Assembly (NCBI GenBank): GCA_027485165.1
Contig: JAIXRN010000057.1
Coordinates: 1 to 64,000, forward strand
Direction of reading: 5' to 3'
Length of the DNA: 64,000 nt
Origin: Rubrivivax sp.
GTDB lineage: Bacteria > Pseudomonadota > Gammaproteobacteria > Burkholderiales > Burkholderiaceae_C
The notes beneath the pieces are model-generated. The model made no database searches. It saw only the letters and a list, made by a program, of their open reading frames with translations, and was not told the DNA's origin. A program made the position numbers and the translations under genes. This document shows, piece after piece, positions 42,950 through 51,975 of the stretch; positions within the stretch are counted from its first letter, which is position 1, and every line of letters begins with the position of its first letter.

Positions 42950-43867
42950 TCAGCCCGCCACCGGGCCCTGCGGTGCCAGCACCACGTCTTCGCTCTGCTT
43001 CAGCAAGCTCTTCAGCAAGGGCGGCTCAAAGCGGCGCTGCAGCGAGATCGCGAAGAAGGTTTCGTACAGGCCCGGCACCACGGCGTATTCCACCAGCCGG
43101 CCACTTTGCAGTTCGTCCTGCACCACGACCGTGGGCACCAGGGCCACGCTGTCTGAATCGCGTGCCAGCAGGCGCAGCAAAGCCATGTCGTCTGCTTCGG
43201 CCCGCAGCCGGTAGCGCACGCCGAACTGTTCACACAGCAGGTCGAAGCCGGCGCGGATGTCGCTGTCGCGGCCGGGCAGCAGCAGGGGCACGTCGCCCAG
43301 GTCCTGCGGAAAGCGGAATGCCGGCGCGCGGCGGCCGCGCGGCTTTCCCACCAGGCACACCGGCTGGCGCGCGATGCGCCGGCAGCGCCAAGGGTCTTCG
43401 GCGCTGGCGTGCACGCGGCGGTTGGACAGGATCACGTCCAGCGAATGGACGCGCAGCCGCCCCAGCAGTTCCAGCAGGGTGCCGGACTGCAGCACCAGTT
43501 CCACGTCGTCCCGCTGCAGCAGCGGGCGGATGAAGTTCTCCTGGAAGTTGCGCGACAGCGTGGCCACCGCACCGATGCGCAGCACCTGTCTTTCCTCGCG
43601 CCGGCCTTCGCGCAGCAGCGCCACCAGTTCGCTGCCGGAAGCGAAGATGCTGTCGGCATAGCCCAGCGCCAGCTGCCCGGCTTCGGTGAGCTTCAGTGTG
43701 CGGCCCACGCGCGCAAACAGCGGCTGGCCCAGCTGTTCTTCCAGCTGTCGGATCTGCTTGGACAACGCACTCTGCGACACGTGCAGCTTCTCGGCCGCCC
43801 GCGTCAGGTTGCCTTCCTTGGCCACGGCCCAGAAGTAGTGCAGGTGGTGGAAGTTCAGGCGCGACAT
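42950..43867 (-). CDS. LysR-family transcriptional regulator (NhaR-like)
   Basis: A 305-residue regulator from ATG 43867 (MSRLNFHHLHYFWAVAKEGNL). The helix-turn-helix is LTRAAEKLHVSQSALSKQIRQLEEQLG. The MNFxHLxYFWxVAKEG start and the effector domain resemble NhaR-type LysR proteins. It lies directly downstream of the second LysR gene on the same strand (46-base gap), so the two may be co-transcribed. Its target is unknown; proximity makes it a possible second regulator of the carbon-fixation cluster. Confidence 0.87.
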   Translation of the reverse strand: MSRLNFHHLHYFWAVAKEGNLTRAAEKLHVSQSALSKQIRQLEEQLGQPLFARVGRTLKLTEAGQLALGYADSIFASGSELVALLREGRREERQVLRIGAVATLSRNFQENFIRPLLQRDDVELVLQSGTLLELLGRLRVHSLDVILSNRRVHASAEDPWRCRRIARQPVCLVGKPRGRRAPAFRFPQDLGDVPLLLPGRDSDIRAGFDLLCEQFGVRYRLRAEADDMALLRLLARDSDSVALVPTVVVQDELQSGRLVEYAVVPGLYETFFAISLQRRFEPPLLKSLLKQSEDVVLAPQGPVAG

Positions 43868-43913
43868 CGCATGCCTCGTGGGCGTGACCGTGGCCCCGGC
43901 GGCGGCCCGCCGT

Positions 43914-44846
43914 TCAGGCCGGGGCCTGCTGCCGGGGCCGCGCCACAGCCAGCGGGGCCGTGGGGTCCAGCCCCAGCAGCATCTCGCGGAAGGTGCGCGC
44001 CGAAGCCGACAGCCGCTTGTGCGTGCGGTGCAGCACGTACCACTGGCGCACCACGGGAAAGCCTTCGACCGGCAGCACCACCAGGCAGCGCGCGAGCAGC
44101 TCGAGTTCGATGGTCTGTGCCGACACCACACCCAGGCCCAGCCCGGCACGCACGGCCTGCTTCAGCGCTTCGTTGGTGCCGAATTCGCAGCCCGGCCGGT
44201 ACGTCACGCCATGGGCGGCGAAGTGGCGTTCCATCGCCGCACGCGTGCCTGAGCCTGGCTCGCGCACCACCAGCGTTTCTTCGGCCACCTGCGCCAGGGT
44301 GACCGAAGCCTGCGCCGCCAGCGGGTGGCTGGGCGCGGCGATCACCACCAGCGGGTTGTCCATGAAGTGCTGGGCCACCACGTCGGCGCTGTCGGGCGGG
44401 CGGCCGGTGATGGCCAGGTCGGTGCTGTTATCGGCCAGCGCCGAGAGCACGAATTCGCGGTTCGCCACCTGCAGGCTGACGCGCACGCCCGGGTAGCGGC
44501 GGTTGAAGTCGGCGATCAGGCTGGGCAGGAAGTAGTTGGCGGTGGACACCACGGCCAGCCGCAGCAGGCCGCGCTGCAGGCCGCGGAACTGGTCCATCGC
44601 GGCGTTCAGATCGGCCATGCGCGCCGCGATGTCGCGCGCATGTTCTTCCAGTTCATGGCCGGCTTCGGTCAGGAACATGCGCTTGCCCACTTGTTCCAGC
44701 AGCGGCAGGCCCACCTGTTCTTCCAGCTGCTTCATCTGCATCGACACCGCGGGCTGGGTCAGATGCATTTCGGTGGCGGCGCGCGAAATCGAACCGCAGC
44801 GTGCCACGGCTTCGAAGATCTTCAGGTGACGCAGGGTGATGTGCAT
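43914..44846 (-). CDS. LysR-family transcriptional regulator (CbbR-like), probable regulator of the 3-hydroxypropionate cluster
   Basis: A 310-residue regulator from ATG 44846 (MHITLRHLKIFEAVARCGSIS). The helix-turn-helix is SRAATEMHLTQPAVSMQMKQLEEQVG, followed by an effector domain (LLRLAVVSTANYFLPSLIADFNRRYPGV). This combination matches the CbbR/CysB-like branch that controls Calvin-cycle genes in autotrophic proteobacteria. It ends up 20 bases downstream of meh on the same strand and next to the divergent bi-cycle operon. A role in controlling CO2 fixation is therefore plausible, although inferred from position and subfamily only. Confidence 0.88.
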   Translation of the reverse strand: MHITLRHLKIFEAVARCGSISRAATEMHLTQPAVSMQMKQLEEQVGLPLLEQVGKRMFLTEAGHELEEHARDIAARMADLNAAMDQFRGLQRGLLRLAVVSTANYFLPSLIADFNRRYPGVRVSLQVANREFVLSALADNSTDLAITGRPPDSADVVAQHFMDNPLVVIAAPSHPLAAQASVTLAQVAEETLVVREPGSGTRAAMERHFAAHGVTYRPGCEFGTNEALKQAVRAGLGLGVVSAQTIELELLARCLVVLPVEGFPVVRQWYVLHRTHKRLSASARTFREMLLGLDPTAPLAVARPRQQAPA

Positions 44847-44866
44847 GACGCGGGCCGCACCGGCAG

Positions 44867-45754
44867 CTAGCCCAGCGTGGCGCTGGCCAGCAGTGCTGCC
44901 TGCCCGTCGGGCCCCAGGGCCTGCAGGTTCACGGTGTCGCCTTCCGGCGTGCCCAGCAGGTGCACCGGCCCCAGGTCGAACAGCGGCGCCACGCCGCGGA
45001 AGCTGAAGGCCCGCACCGCCCGCGGGGTGGACTGCCGCACCAGCTGCAGCAGCAGCACGGCCGTCAGCGGGCCGTGCACCACCAGGCCCGGGTAGCCTTC
45101 CACCTGCTGGGCATAGGCACGGTCGTAGTGGATGCGGTGGGCGTTGAAGGTCAGGGCCGAAAAGCGGAACAGCAGCCGCGTGTCGGGCTGCACGCTGCGC
45201 TGCCAGCTGCTGGCTGGCGCAGGCGGCAGGGCGGCTGCCACGGGCGCCGGCACGGGCGCGCCGGCTTCGCGGTAGACGATGTCCTGCTGCTCTTCCAGGC
45301 ACAGCTGCCCGTCCTGCAGGAAGCGGTAGGCCACGGTGACGAAGGCCAGCGCCCCGGTCTTGCCATGCTTGATGACAACCTTGTCGATGCGGCCTTCGCG
45401 CAGCGCCGGCACGCCCACGCGCAGCGGCTGGTGCACCTGGATGCGGGCGCCGGCAAACATGCGCCGCGGGTAGGGGATGGGTGGCAGGAAGCCGCCGCGT
45501 TGCGGGTGGCCGTCGGCGTCCAGCCGGGCCTGTGGGGCCCGGGGCAGGAAGTGGAACCAGTGCCAGGGCAAGGGCAGGGCGTCGCCTGCCGCCAGAGCCG
45601 CGCCGGTCTCGTCCAGCATGGCCTGCGCGGCCTGGGCCTGCACCCAGGACATCGGGTCGGCCACCTGTTCGGTGCGCCCGACCCAGGCGGAAAAGTCGAC
45701 CTCGGCGCCGTTCGGCGTGGGGGTGGCGGGGTGTGATTCCGAGGCTTTTTCCAT
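44867..45754 (-). CDS. meh: Mesaconyl-C4-CoA hydratase (MaoC/FAS1-type)
   Basis: Predicted to hydrate mesaconyl-C4-CoA to (S)-citramalyl-CoA, the step before lyase cleavage to acetyl-CoA and pyruvate in the 3-hydroxypropionate bi-cycle. It is 295 residues from ATG 45754 (MEKASESHPATPTP); a TTG at 45766 is an alternative. It is a double hot-dog protein. The N-terminal half contains DPMSWVQAQAAQAML and WHWFHFLPRAPQ. The C-terminal hydratase segment FNAHRIHYDRAYAQQVEGYPGLVVHGPL has the Asp/His-type active site of R-hydratases. It is divergent from the smtA-mcr operon. The close homologue family also includes other enoyl hydratases (HTD2-like); the setting beside mct, mcl and mch decides the call. 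Confidence 0.85.
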   Translation of the reverse strand: MEKASESHPATPTPNGAEVDFSAWVGRTEQVADPMSWVQAQAAQAMLDETGAALAAGDALPLPWHWFHFLPRAPQARLDADGHPQRGGFLPPIPYPRRMFAGARIQVHQPLRVGVPALREGRIDKVVIKHGKTGALAFVTVAYRFLQDGQLCLEEQQDIVYREAGAPVPAPVAAALPPAPASSWQRSVQPDTRLLFRFSALTFNAHRIHYDRAYAQQVEGYPGLVVHGPLTAVLLLQLVRQSTPRAVRAFSFRGVAPLFDLGPVHLLGTPEGDTVNLQALGPDGQAALLASATLG

Positions 45755-45949
45755 CAGCGATTCCAATGCTGGCTTCAGAAAGTCTGCATAAAGGCGCGGG
45801 ATTCCACCCGGCTGCCAAAGCGCCCGGCGAATCTAACCTCAAAGCTGATGTGCAGGGCTGGCCACCGCCACCCGCGCATCTGACCCCGCTTGAGCCGTTC
45901 TTTCCGCCACCTGCCTGGCAGCGCCGCTGCCGGGTTTCCGGGACTGCCT
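45755..45949. promoter_or_regulatory. Divergent control region between meh and the smtA-mcr operon
   Basis: A 195-base interval between two divergently transcribed parts of one pathway, bordered on the meh side by a CbbR-like regulator gene. It is locally AT-richer than its surroundings near 45771-45790 and 45835-45855. A short dyad CAGA-AAG-TCTG lies at 45776-45786, followed by CATAAA. This could be part of a LysR operator and a -10 box, but the match to the T-N11-A pattern is incomplete. Confidence 0.4.
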
Positions 45950-47209
45950 GTGACGCCATCTTCCCAGCCCGACGCCGCAACGTCAGCCGCACCGTCCGGC
46001 GCGCCCACAGGACCGGCGCCCCTGCAGGGCGTGCGTGTCATCGACGTCGGCAACTTCCTGGCCGGGCCTTACGCGGCCACGATGCTGGGCGAATTTGGCG
46101 CCGAGGTCATCAAGGTCGAACACCCCGACGGCGGCGACCCGATGCGCCGCTTCGGCACCGCCACGGCGCTGCCCGACGCCACGCTGAAGTGGCTGAGCGA
46201 AAGCCGGAACAAGAAGTCCGTCACCTGCGACCTGCTGCAGCCCGAAGGCGTGGCGTTGTTCCTGAAGCTGGTGGCCAAGTCCGACGTGCTGGTGGAGAAC
46301 TTCCGCCCCGGCACCATGGAAGGCTGGGGCCTGACCTGGGACGTGCTGCACGAAGTCAACCCCAAGCTGGTGATGTTGCGCGTCACGGGCTACGGCCAGA
46401 CCGGGCCCTACCGCCGGCGTTCGGGCTTTGCGCACATTGCGCAGGCCTTCGGCGGGCTGAACTACCTGGCCGGCTTCCCGGGCGAAACGCCCGTGCTGCC
46501 CGGCACGGTGCCGCTGGGCGACTACCTGGCCAGCCTGTTCGGCGCCATCGGCGTGATGATCGCGCTGCGCCATGCCGAACACACCGGGCGCGGCCAGGTC
46601 ATCGACGTCGGCATCTACGAATCGGTCTTTCGCGTGCTGGAAGAGATCGCCGCCGCCTACGGCCTGCACGGCACGGTGCGCGAACGCGAAGGCTCGGGCA
46701 GCTTCGTGGCCTGCCCGCACGGCCACTTCCTGTGCAAGAACGGCAAGTGGATCGCGATTGCCTGCACCACCGACAAGATGTTCGAACGTCTGGCCGTGGC
46801 GATGGATCGGCCCGAACTGGCGGCGCGCGACAAGTGGGGCGACCAGCGCAAGCGCCTGGCGGCGCGGGAAGAGGTGAACCGCATCGTGGGCGACTGGGTG
46901 GGCGCGCGCGACCGCACCGAAGTGCTGGAACGCTGCCTGGCCGAGGAAGTGCCGGTGGGCAAGGTCAATTCGATTGCCGACATCTTTGCCGACGAACACT
47001 TCCAGGCGCGCGGCAATCTCGCCCGTGTGGCCGTGGAAGGGCTGGGCGAGGTCGTCGTACCCGGCGTGGTGCCGCGCCTGTCGGCCACGCCCGGCCGCAT
47101 CGACCACCTGGGCCCGGCCCTGGGCGACGCCAACCTGGACGTGCTGCAGGGCCTGCTGGGCCTGCAGGCCGACGAGATCAGCCGCCTGCGCCGCCAGCGC
47201 GTGGTGTGA
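45950..47209 (+). CDS. smtA: Class III CoA-transferase, probable succinyl-CoA:(S)-malate CoA-transferase subunit A
   Basis: Predicted partner of the next gene in moving CoA from succinyl-CoA to (S)-malate, giving malyl-CoA for the lyase. It is 419 residues from GTG 45950 with GGGA in front; a TTG at 45890 would add 20 residues. CaiB/BaiF fold: GVRVIDVGNFLAGPYAATML, EVIKVEHPDGGDPMRRFG, NKKSVTCDL, ENFRPGTMEGWGL. The catalytic Asp of the family is Asp191 in PLGDYLASLFG. The N-terminus is Ala/Pro-rich and unconserved. Smt of Chloroflexus is built from two similar subunits, which fits this tandem pair. Assignment to A rather than B is by length and order only. Confidence 0.78.
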   Translation: MTPSSQPDAATSAAPSGAPTGPAPLQGVRVIDVGNFLAGPYAATMLGEFGAEVIKVEHPDGGDPMRRFGTATALPDATLKWLSESRNKKSVTCDLLQPEGVALFLKLVAKSDVLVENFRPGTMEGWGLTWDVLHEVNPKLVMLRVTGYGQTGPYRRRSGFAHIAQAFGGLNYLAGFPGETPVLPGTVPLGDYLASLFGAIGVMIALRHAEHTGRGQVIDVGIYESVFRVLEEIAAAYGLHGTVREREGSGSFVACPHGHFLCKNGKWIAIACTTDKMFERLAVAMDRPELAARDKWGDQRKRLAAREEVNRIVGDWVGARDRTEVLERCLAEEVPVGKVNSIADIFADEHFQARGNLARVAVEGLGEVVVPGVVPRLSATPGRIDHLGPALGDANLDVLQGLLGLQADEISRLRRQRVV

Positions 47210-47210
47210 G

Positions 47211-47238
47211 GCCAAGAGCGTGAAGCCAAGAGCGTGAA
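47211..47238. repeat. 14-bp tandem duplication between smtA and smtB
   Basis: GCCAAGAGCGTGAA occurs twice head to tail in the 41-base gap after the smtA stop, placing a second GTGAAG(G) just upstream of the smtB ATG. It is probably a small replication-slippage duplication. The second copy supplies the GAAGGGA ribosome-binding sequence for smtB. Confidence 0.7.
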
Positions 47239-47250
47239 GGGACGAACCGC

Positions 47251-48483
47251 ATGAACACCACTGCACCCGGCACCGCCGCCGCCAAGCCGCCGCTGCAGGG
47301 CCTGCGCGTGGTCGACATCGCCACCGTCATCGCCGCGCCCTACTGCGCCACGCTGCTGGGCGAATTCGGCGCCGACGTGCTGAAGCTGGAACACCCTGAC
47401 GGCGGCGACGCGCTGCGCCGCTTCGGCACGCCTTCCAAGCGCGGCGACACGCTCACCTGGCTTTCGGAAGCGCGCAACAAGCGGTCGATGACCATCGACC
47501 TGCGCACGCCCGAAGGCGCTGACGTCTTCAAACAGATCATCGCCAAGACCGACGTGCTGTGCGAAAACTTCCGCACCGGCACGCTGGAAAAGTGGGGCCT
47601 GGGCTGGGATGTGCTGAAGGCCGTCAACCCCGGCCTCGTGATGCTGCGCGTCACCGGCTACGGCCAGACCGGGCCGTACAAAGACCGGCCCGGCTTCGCC
47701 CGCGTGGCGCATGCGGTGGGCGGCCTGGCCTACCTGGCCGGCATGCCCAAGGGCACGCCAGTGACGCCGGGGTCCACCACCCTGGGCGACTACATGACTG
47801 GCCTGTACGGCTGCCTGGGCGTGCTGATGGCCCTGCGCCACAAGGAACGCACGGGCGAAGGCCAGTGCGTGGACGCAGCGCTGTACGAATCGGTGTTCCG
47901 CTGCACGGAAGAGCTGGCCCCGGCGTTCGCCATGTTCGGCACCGTGCGCGAACGCGCAGGTTCCTCGCACAACGACTTCGCGGTGCCGCACGGCCACTTC
48001 GCCACCAAGGACGCCAAGTGGGTGGCCATTTCCTGCGCCACCGACCTGCTGTTCGAACGCCTGGCCCGCGCGATGGGCCGGCCCGAGCTGGCCACGGCCG
48101 ACACCTACGGCAACCAGGCCACGCGGCTGTCGCACCGCCACGACGTGAACGAGATCGTGCGCGACTGGTGCGGTTCGCTCACGCGCGAAGAGGTGCTGGC
48201 GCGCTGCTACGCCACCGACGTGCCTGCCGGCCCGCTGAACAACATCGCCGACATCTTCGGCGACCGCCAGTTCCACGCCCGCCGCAACCTGGCCACGCTG
48301 GACGCGCCCGACACCGGTGAACAGATCATCGTGCCCGCGCCCGTGCCCCGCCTGTCGGAAACCCCGGGCAGCGTGCGCAGCCTGGGCCCGAAGCTGGGTG
48401 AACACACCGACGAGATCCTGCGCGAAGTGCTGGGCTGCGACGACGCGCAGATCGCGCACCTGCGCGCGCGCAAGGCGATCTGA
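47251..48483 (+). CDS. smtB: Class III CoA-transferase, probable succinyl-CoA:(S)-malate CoA-transferase subunit B
   Basis: A 410-residue paralogue of the preceding protein, starting [30 protein letters not shown] in outline. It has the same landmarks: [48 protein letters not shown], and catalytic Asp180 in [11 protein letters not shown]. The C-terminal half is conserved with SmtA throughout ([13 protein letters not shown] against VPVGKVNSIADIF). Together they would form the heteromeric malate CoA-transferase. The start has GAAGGGA about ten bases upstream. Its stop codon abuts the ATG of the next gene with no gap, so translation is likely coupled. Other class III transferases (formyl-, crotonobetainyl-CoA) look alike, so context carries weight. 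Confidence 0.8.
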   Translation: MNTTAPGTAAAKPPLQGLRVVDIATVIAAPYCATLLGEFGADVLKLEHPDGGDALRRFGTPSKRGDTLTWLSEARNKRSMTIDLRTPEGADVFKQIIAKTDVLCENFRTGTLEKWGLGWDVLKAVNPGLVMLRVTGYGQTGPYKDRPGFARVAHAVGGLAYLAGMPKGTPVTPGSTTLGDYMTGLYGCLGVLMALRHKERTGEGQCVDAALYESVFRCTEELAPAFAMFGTVRERAGSSHNDFAVPHGHFATKDAKWVAISCATDLLFERLARAMGRPELATADTYGNQATRLSHRHDVNEIVRDWCGSLTREEVLARCYATDVPAGPLNNIADIFGDRQFHARRNLATLDAPDTGEQIIVPAPVPRLSETPGSVRSLGPKLGEHTDEILREVLGCDDAQIAHLRARKAI

Positions 48484-49725
48484 ATGACAGCTTCCTCGTC
48501 CCCCACGCGCGGCATCCTGCAGGGCCTGCGCATCGTGGAAGGCTCGGCCTTCGTCGCCGCGCCCCTGGGCGGCATGAGCCTGGCGCAGCTGGGCGCCGAC
48601 GTGATCCGTTTCGACCCCATCGGCGGCGGGCTGGACCACACGCGCTGGCCGCTCAGTGCGCAGGGCCAGTCGATGTTCTGGGCCGGCATGAACAAGGGCA
48701 AGCGCTCGATCGCGGTCGACATCCGCCAGCCCCGCGGCCAGGAATTGCTGACGGCGCTGATTACGGCACCCGGCCCGCAGGCCGGCCTGTTCAGCACCAA
48801 CTTCCCGGCCCGTGGCTGGCTGGCCTACGACAAGCTGGCCGCGCGCCGGCCCGACCTGGTGATGGTGAACCTGATGGGGCGGCGCGACGGCGGCTCTGAA
48901 GTGGACTACACCGTCAACCCGCAGCTGGGCTTTCCGGCCCTGACCGGCCCCACCACCTGCCGCGAACCCACCAACCACGTCTTCCCGGCCTGGGACGCCA
49001 TCACCGGCCAGATGATCGCCACCGCGATGCTGGCCGCGCTGCGCCACCGCGACCAGACCGGTGAAGGCCAGCTGGTGACCCTGGCACTGAAGGACGTAGG
49101 CCTGGCCATGCTGGGCCACATGGGCATGATCGCCGAAGTGCAGGTGGGCGGCGTGGACCGGCCTCGCTACGGCAACGACCTGTACGGCGCTTTCGGCCGC
49201 GACTTCGTCACCCGCGATGGCCAGCGCCTCATGGTGGTGGGCCTGACCGACCTGCAATGGCAATGCCTGCTGAAGGCCACCGGCCTGGCCGACGCCGTGG
49301 CCAAGCTGGGCGCGCTGCTGCAGGTGGACCTGGCCGACGAAGGCCAGCGCTTCCGCGCCCGCGAGGCCCTGGCGGCGCTGTTCGAACCCTGGTTCGCCGA
49401 CAGACCGATGGACGAGGTGCGCGCCACCTTCGACACCCACCGCGTCACCTGGGGCCCCTACCGCACCGTGACCCAGGCGCTGGCGCAGGACCCGGACCTG
49501 AGCACCGACCACCCCATGTTCAGCTGGATCGACCAGCCCGGCATCGGCCGCTACCTGGCGCCCGCCACGCCGCTGGACTTCAGCAAGATGCCGCGCCTGC
49601 CCGCTGCCCCGGCCCCTGTGCTGGGCCAGCACACCGACGAGATCCTGCACGACCTGCTGGGCCTGCCGGCGCATGAGATCGGTGCCCTGCACGACGCCGG
49701 GGTCGTGGCGGGACCTGCAGCCTGA
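48484..49725 (+). CDS. mct: Mesaconyl-CoA C1-C4 CoA-transferase
   Basis: Predicted to shift CoA within one molecule, turning mesaconyl-C1-CoA into mesaconyl-C4-CoA without an external acceptor. It is 413 residues and also a CaiB/BaiF protein, but clearly divergent from the two Smt-like neighbours. The N-terminus GLRIVEGSAFVAAPLGGMSLAQLGADVIRFDP lacks the usual RVxDxxxxxAGP pattern. It has IGGGLDHTRWPL, and the catalytic Asp171 sits in FPAWDAITGQM instead of LGDY. This pattern agrees with my recollection of Chloroflexus Mct. It begins immediately after the smtB stop and is followed 24 bases later by mcl. Confidence 0.83.
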   Translation: MTASSSPTRGILQGLRIVEGSAFVAAPLGGMSLAQLGADVIRFDPIGGGLDHTRWPLSAQGQSMFWAGMNKGKRSIAVDIRQPRGQELLTALITAPGPQAGLFSTNFPARGWLAYDKLAARRPDLVMVNLMGRRDGGSEVDYTVNPQLGFPALTGPTTCREPTNHVFPAWDAITGQMIATAMLAALRHRDQTGEGQLVTLALKDVGLAMLGHMGMIAEVQVGGVDRPRYGNDLYGAFGRDFVTRDGQRLMVVGLTDLQWQCLLKATGLADAVAKLGALLQVDLADEGQRFRAREALAALFEPWFADRPMDEVRATFDTHRVTWGPYRTVTQALAQDPDLSTDHPMFSWIDQPGIGRYLAPATPLDFSKMPRLPAAPAPVLGQHTDEILHDLLGLPAHEIGALHDAGVVAGPAA

Positions 49726-49749
49726 CAAGACAAAACGACGGAGACGCCC

Positions 49750-50793
49750 TTGAAACTGCCGAACAACTTCTACAAGCCCCTGGCCATTGGCGCGCCCGCG
49801 CCCTTCCGCGAACTGCCGGTGCGGCCAGAACGCGTGGTGCACTTTTTCCCGCCCCACATCGAAAAGATCCGGGCCCGCATGACGGAAACCGCGGGCCAGG
49901 TGGACGTGCTGTGCGGCAACCTGGAAGACGCCATTCCGCTGGACCAGAAAGACAACGCGCGCCGCGGCTTTATCCAGGGCGTGCAGCAAGCCGACCTGGG
50001 TGATACCGGCCTGTGGGTGCGTGTGAACTGCCTGAACAGCCCCTGGCTGCTGGACGACCTGTCGGAGATCGTCGCTGGCTGCGGCAACCGGCTGGATGCG
50101 GTGATGATCCCCAAGGTCGAAGGCCCCTGGGACATCCACTTCGTCGACCAGTACCTGGCGCAGCTGGAGGCGCGCAACGGCATCAAAAAGCCCATCCTCA
50201 TCCACGCGCTGCTGGAGACGGCCGAAGGCGTGAAGAACGTCGAGCAGATCGCCACCGCCAGCCCGCGTATGCACGGCATGAGCCTGGGCCCGGCCGACCT
50301 GGCCGCTTCGCGCGGCATGAAGACCACGCGCGTGGGCGGCGGCCACCCCGGCTACGGCGTGCTGGCCGACCCGGTGGAAGGCCAGCCCGAACGTAGCTAC
50401 GCGCAACAGGACCTGTGGCACTACACGCTGGCCCGCATGGTGGACGCGTGCGCGGCCAGTGGCATTCGCGCCTTCTACGGCCCCTTTGGCGACCTGAAGG
50501 ACGAAGCCGGCTGCGAGGCTCAATTTCGCAATGCGTTCATCATGGGCTGCGCCGGGGCCTGGTCGCTGGCGCCGAACCAGATCGCGATTGCCAAGCGCGT
50601 GTTCAGCCCCGACGTGAAGGAAGTGCTGTTCGCCAAGCGCATCCTGGAAGCCATGCCTGATGGCACTGGCGTGGCCACCATCGACGGCAAGATGCAGGAC
50701 GACGCGACCTGGAAACAGGCCAAGGTGATGGTCGATCTGGCGCGCCTGGTGGCCCGCAAAGACCCGGCCCTGGCAGCGGCCTATGGCCTGTGA
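49750..50793 (+). CDS. mcl: Malyl-CoA / beta-methylmalyl-CoA / (S)-citramalyl-CoA lyase
   Basis: Trifunctional HpcH/HpaI (CitE)-superfamily lyase of 347 residues. It cleaves malyl-CoA to acetyl-CoA and glyoxylate, condenses glyoxylate with propionyl-CoA, and cleaves citramalyl-CoA to acetyl-CoA and pyruvate. Motifs seen are [48 protein letters not shown] (active-site Glu), [20 protein letters not shown] (metal-binding Asp) and [19 protein letters not shown]. The whole sequence looks very close to the Chloroflexus enzyme as I remember it, including the ending [18 protein letters not shown]. It starts at a TTG with GGAG seven bases upstream, an uncommon codon that may lower its expression. Confidence 0.94.
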   Translation: MKLPNNFYKPLAIGAPAPFRELPVRPERVVHFFPPHIEKIRARMTETAGQVDVLCGNLEDAIPLDQKDNARRGFIQGVQQADLGDTGLWVRVNCLNSPWLLDDLSEIVAGCGNRLDAVMIPKVEGPWDIHFVDQYLAQLEARNGIKKPILIHALLETAEGVKNVEQIATASPRMHGMSLGPADLAASRGMKTTRVGGGHPGYGVLADPVEGQPERSYAQQDLWHYTLARMVDACAASGIRAFYGPFGDLKDEAGCEAQFRNAFIMGCAGAWSLAPNQIAIAKRVFSPDVKEVLFAKRILEAMPDGTGVATIDGKMQDDATWKQAKVMVDLARLVARKDPALAAAYGL

Positions 50794-50818
50794 CCGCAGC
50801 TGAAGGAAGCGCAACGCA

Positions 50819-51922
50819 ATGTCCACATCTTCCCTTTCGCCGTCTTCCCCGCTGAAGACCAGCGCCGGCAACTTCTTCGAAGACTTCCGGCTCGGCCAGG
50901 CCATCGTGCACGCGCCGCCGCGCACCATCACCGTGGGCGACGTGGCGGCCTACACGGCCTTGTTCGGTTCGCGCTTTGCAGTGACGTCTTCCGACCCTTT
51001 CGCGCGGACCCTGGGCCTGCCGCGCGCGCCGATCGATTCGATGCTGGCCTTCCACATGATCTTCGGCCGCACCGTGGCCGACGTGTCGCTGAACGCAATC
51101 GCCAACCTGGGCTATGCCGGCGGGCTGTTTGGCGCGCCGCTGTACCCGGGCGACACCATCAGCAGCGATTCCACGGTCATCGGCCTGAAGGAAAACCGCG
51201 ACGGCAAGACCGGCGTGGTTTACGTGCGGTCCATCGGCCGCAATCAGGACGGGCAGACGGTGCTGGACTACAGGCGCTGGGTGATGGTTCGCAAGCGCGG
51301 CAGTGAATCCAGCGATGGGCGTACCGCCAGCACCCCCCCGCCTGAAGCCGTGGTGCCTGAACTGCCGCTTTTCGTGCCGGTGGAAGAACTGCACTGCCCG
51401 TACCAGCTGGCCCCGGGCGCCTACGACAGCGCGCGCGCCGGCAGCCCCTTCCTGTGGGACGACTATGCGGTGGGCGAGCGCATCGACCATGTCGACGGCA
51501 CCACCATCGAAGAAGCCGAACACATGCTGGCCACGCGCCTTTACCAGAACACCGCCAAGGTGCACTTCAACCAGCACGTGGAACGTGGCGGCCGCTTTGG
51601 CAAACGCATCGTCTATGGCGGGCACGTCATCAGCGTGGCGCGGGCGCTGTCGTACAACGGCCTGGCCAATGCCCTGTGCGTGGCCGCCATCCACGGCGGC
51701 AAGCATGTGGCGCCCAGCTTTGCCGGCGACACGCTCTACGCCTGGTCGGAAGTGCTGGCCAAGGACGCCTTGCCGGGCCGCAGCGACATCGGCGCGCTGC
51801 GCATCCGCACCGTCGCCACGAAAGACCGCGCCTGCCACGACTTCCCTGGCCACGACCCCGCCAGCCCCGACCCGGCCGTGGTGCTGGACTTCGACTATTC
51901 CGTGCTGATGCCCCGGCGCTGA
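50819..51922 (+). CDS. mch: Mesaconyl-C1-CoA hydratase (beta-methylmalyl-CoA dehydratase)
   Basis: Interconverts beta-methylmalyl-CoA and mesaconyl-C1-CoA. It is 367 residues with two tandem MaoC-type hot-dog domains. The first (about 18-165) has NFFEDFRLGQAIVHAPPRTITVGDVAAYTALFG and APLYPGDTISSDSTVIG. The second (about 210-365) has FLWDDYAVGERIDHVDGTTIEEAEHM, FNQHVERGGRFGKRIVYGGHVISVARAL and SFAGDTLYAWSEVL. These are the features of the Mch/Mcd family used in the ethylmalonyl-CoA pathway and the bi-cycle. No ethylmalonyl-CoA pathway genes (ccr, ecm, msd) are present, which favours the bi-cycle role. A ribosome-binding site GAAGGAAG lies about nine bases before the ATG; pcs follows after 53 bases. 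Confidence 0.92.
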   Translation: MSTSSLSPSSPLKTSAGNFFEDFRLGQAIVHAPPRTITVGDVAAYTALFGSRFAVTSSDPFARTLGLPRAPIDSMLAFHMIFGRTVADVSLNAIANLGYAGGLFGAPLYPGDTISSDSTVIGLKENRDGKTGVVYVRSIGRNQDGQTVLDYRRWVMVRKRGSESSDGRTASTPPPEAVVPELPLFVPVEELHCPYQLAPGAYDSARAGSPFLWDDYAVGERIDHVDGTTIEEAEHMLATRLYQNTAKVHFNQHVERGGRFGKRIVYGGHVISVARALSYNGLANALCVAAIHGGKHVAPSFAGDTLYAWSEVLAKDALPGRSDIGALRIRTVATKDRACHDFPGHDPASPDPAVVLDFDYSVLMPRR

Positions 51923-51975
51923 GACGGCGCACCCCGCCTTCCTTCTAGCCGTCCAGACGCTCTGACGCCCTGACC

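Noticed and set aside
46657-50931. Open frame of about 1424 codons antisense to smtA-mch
   Set aside because: Its translation is rich in His, Gln, Ala and Arg and has no domain motif. It mirrors the GC-rich third-position bias of the true genes, which carry clear enzyme signatures.
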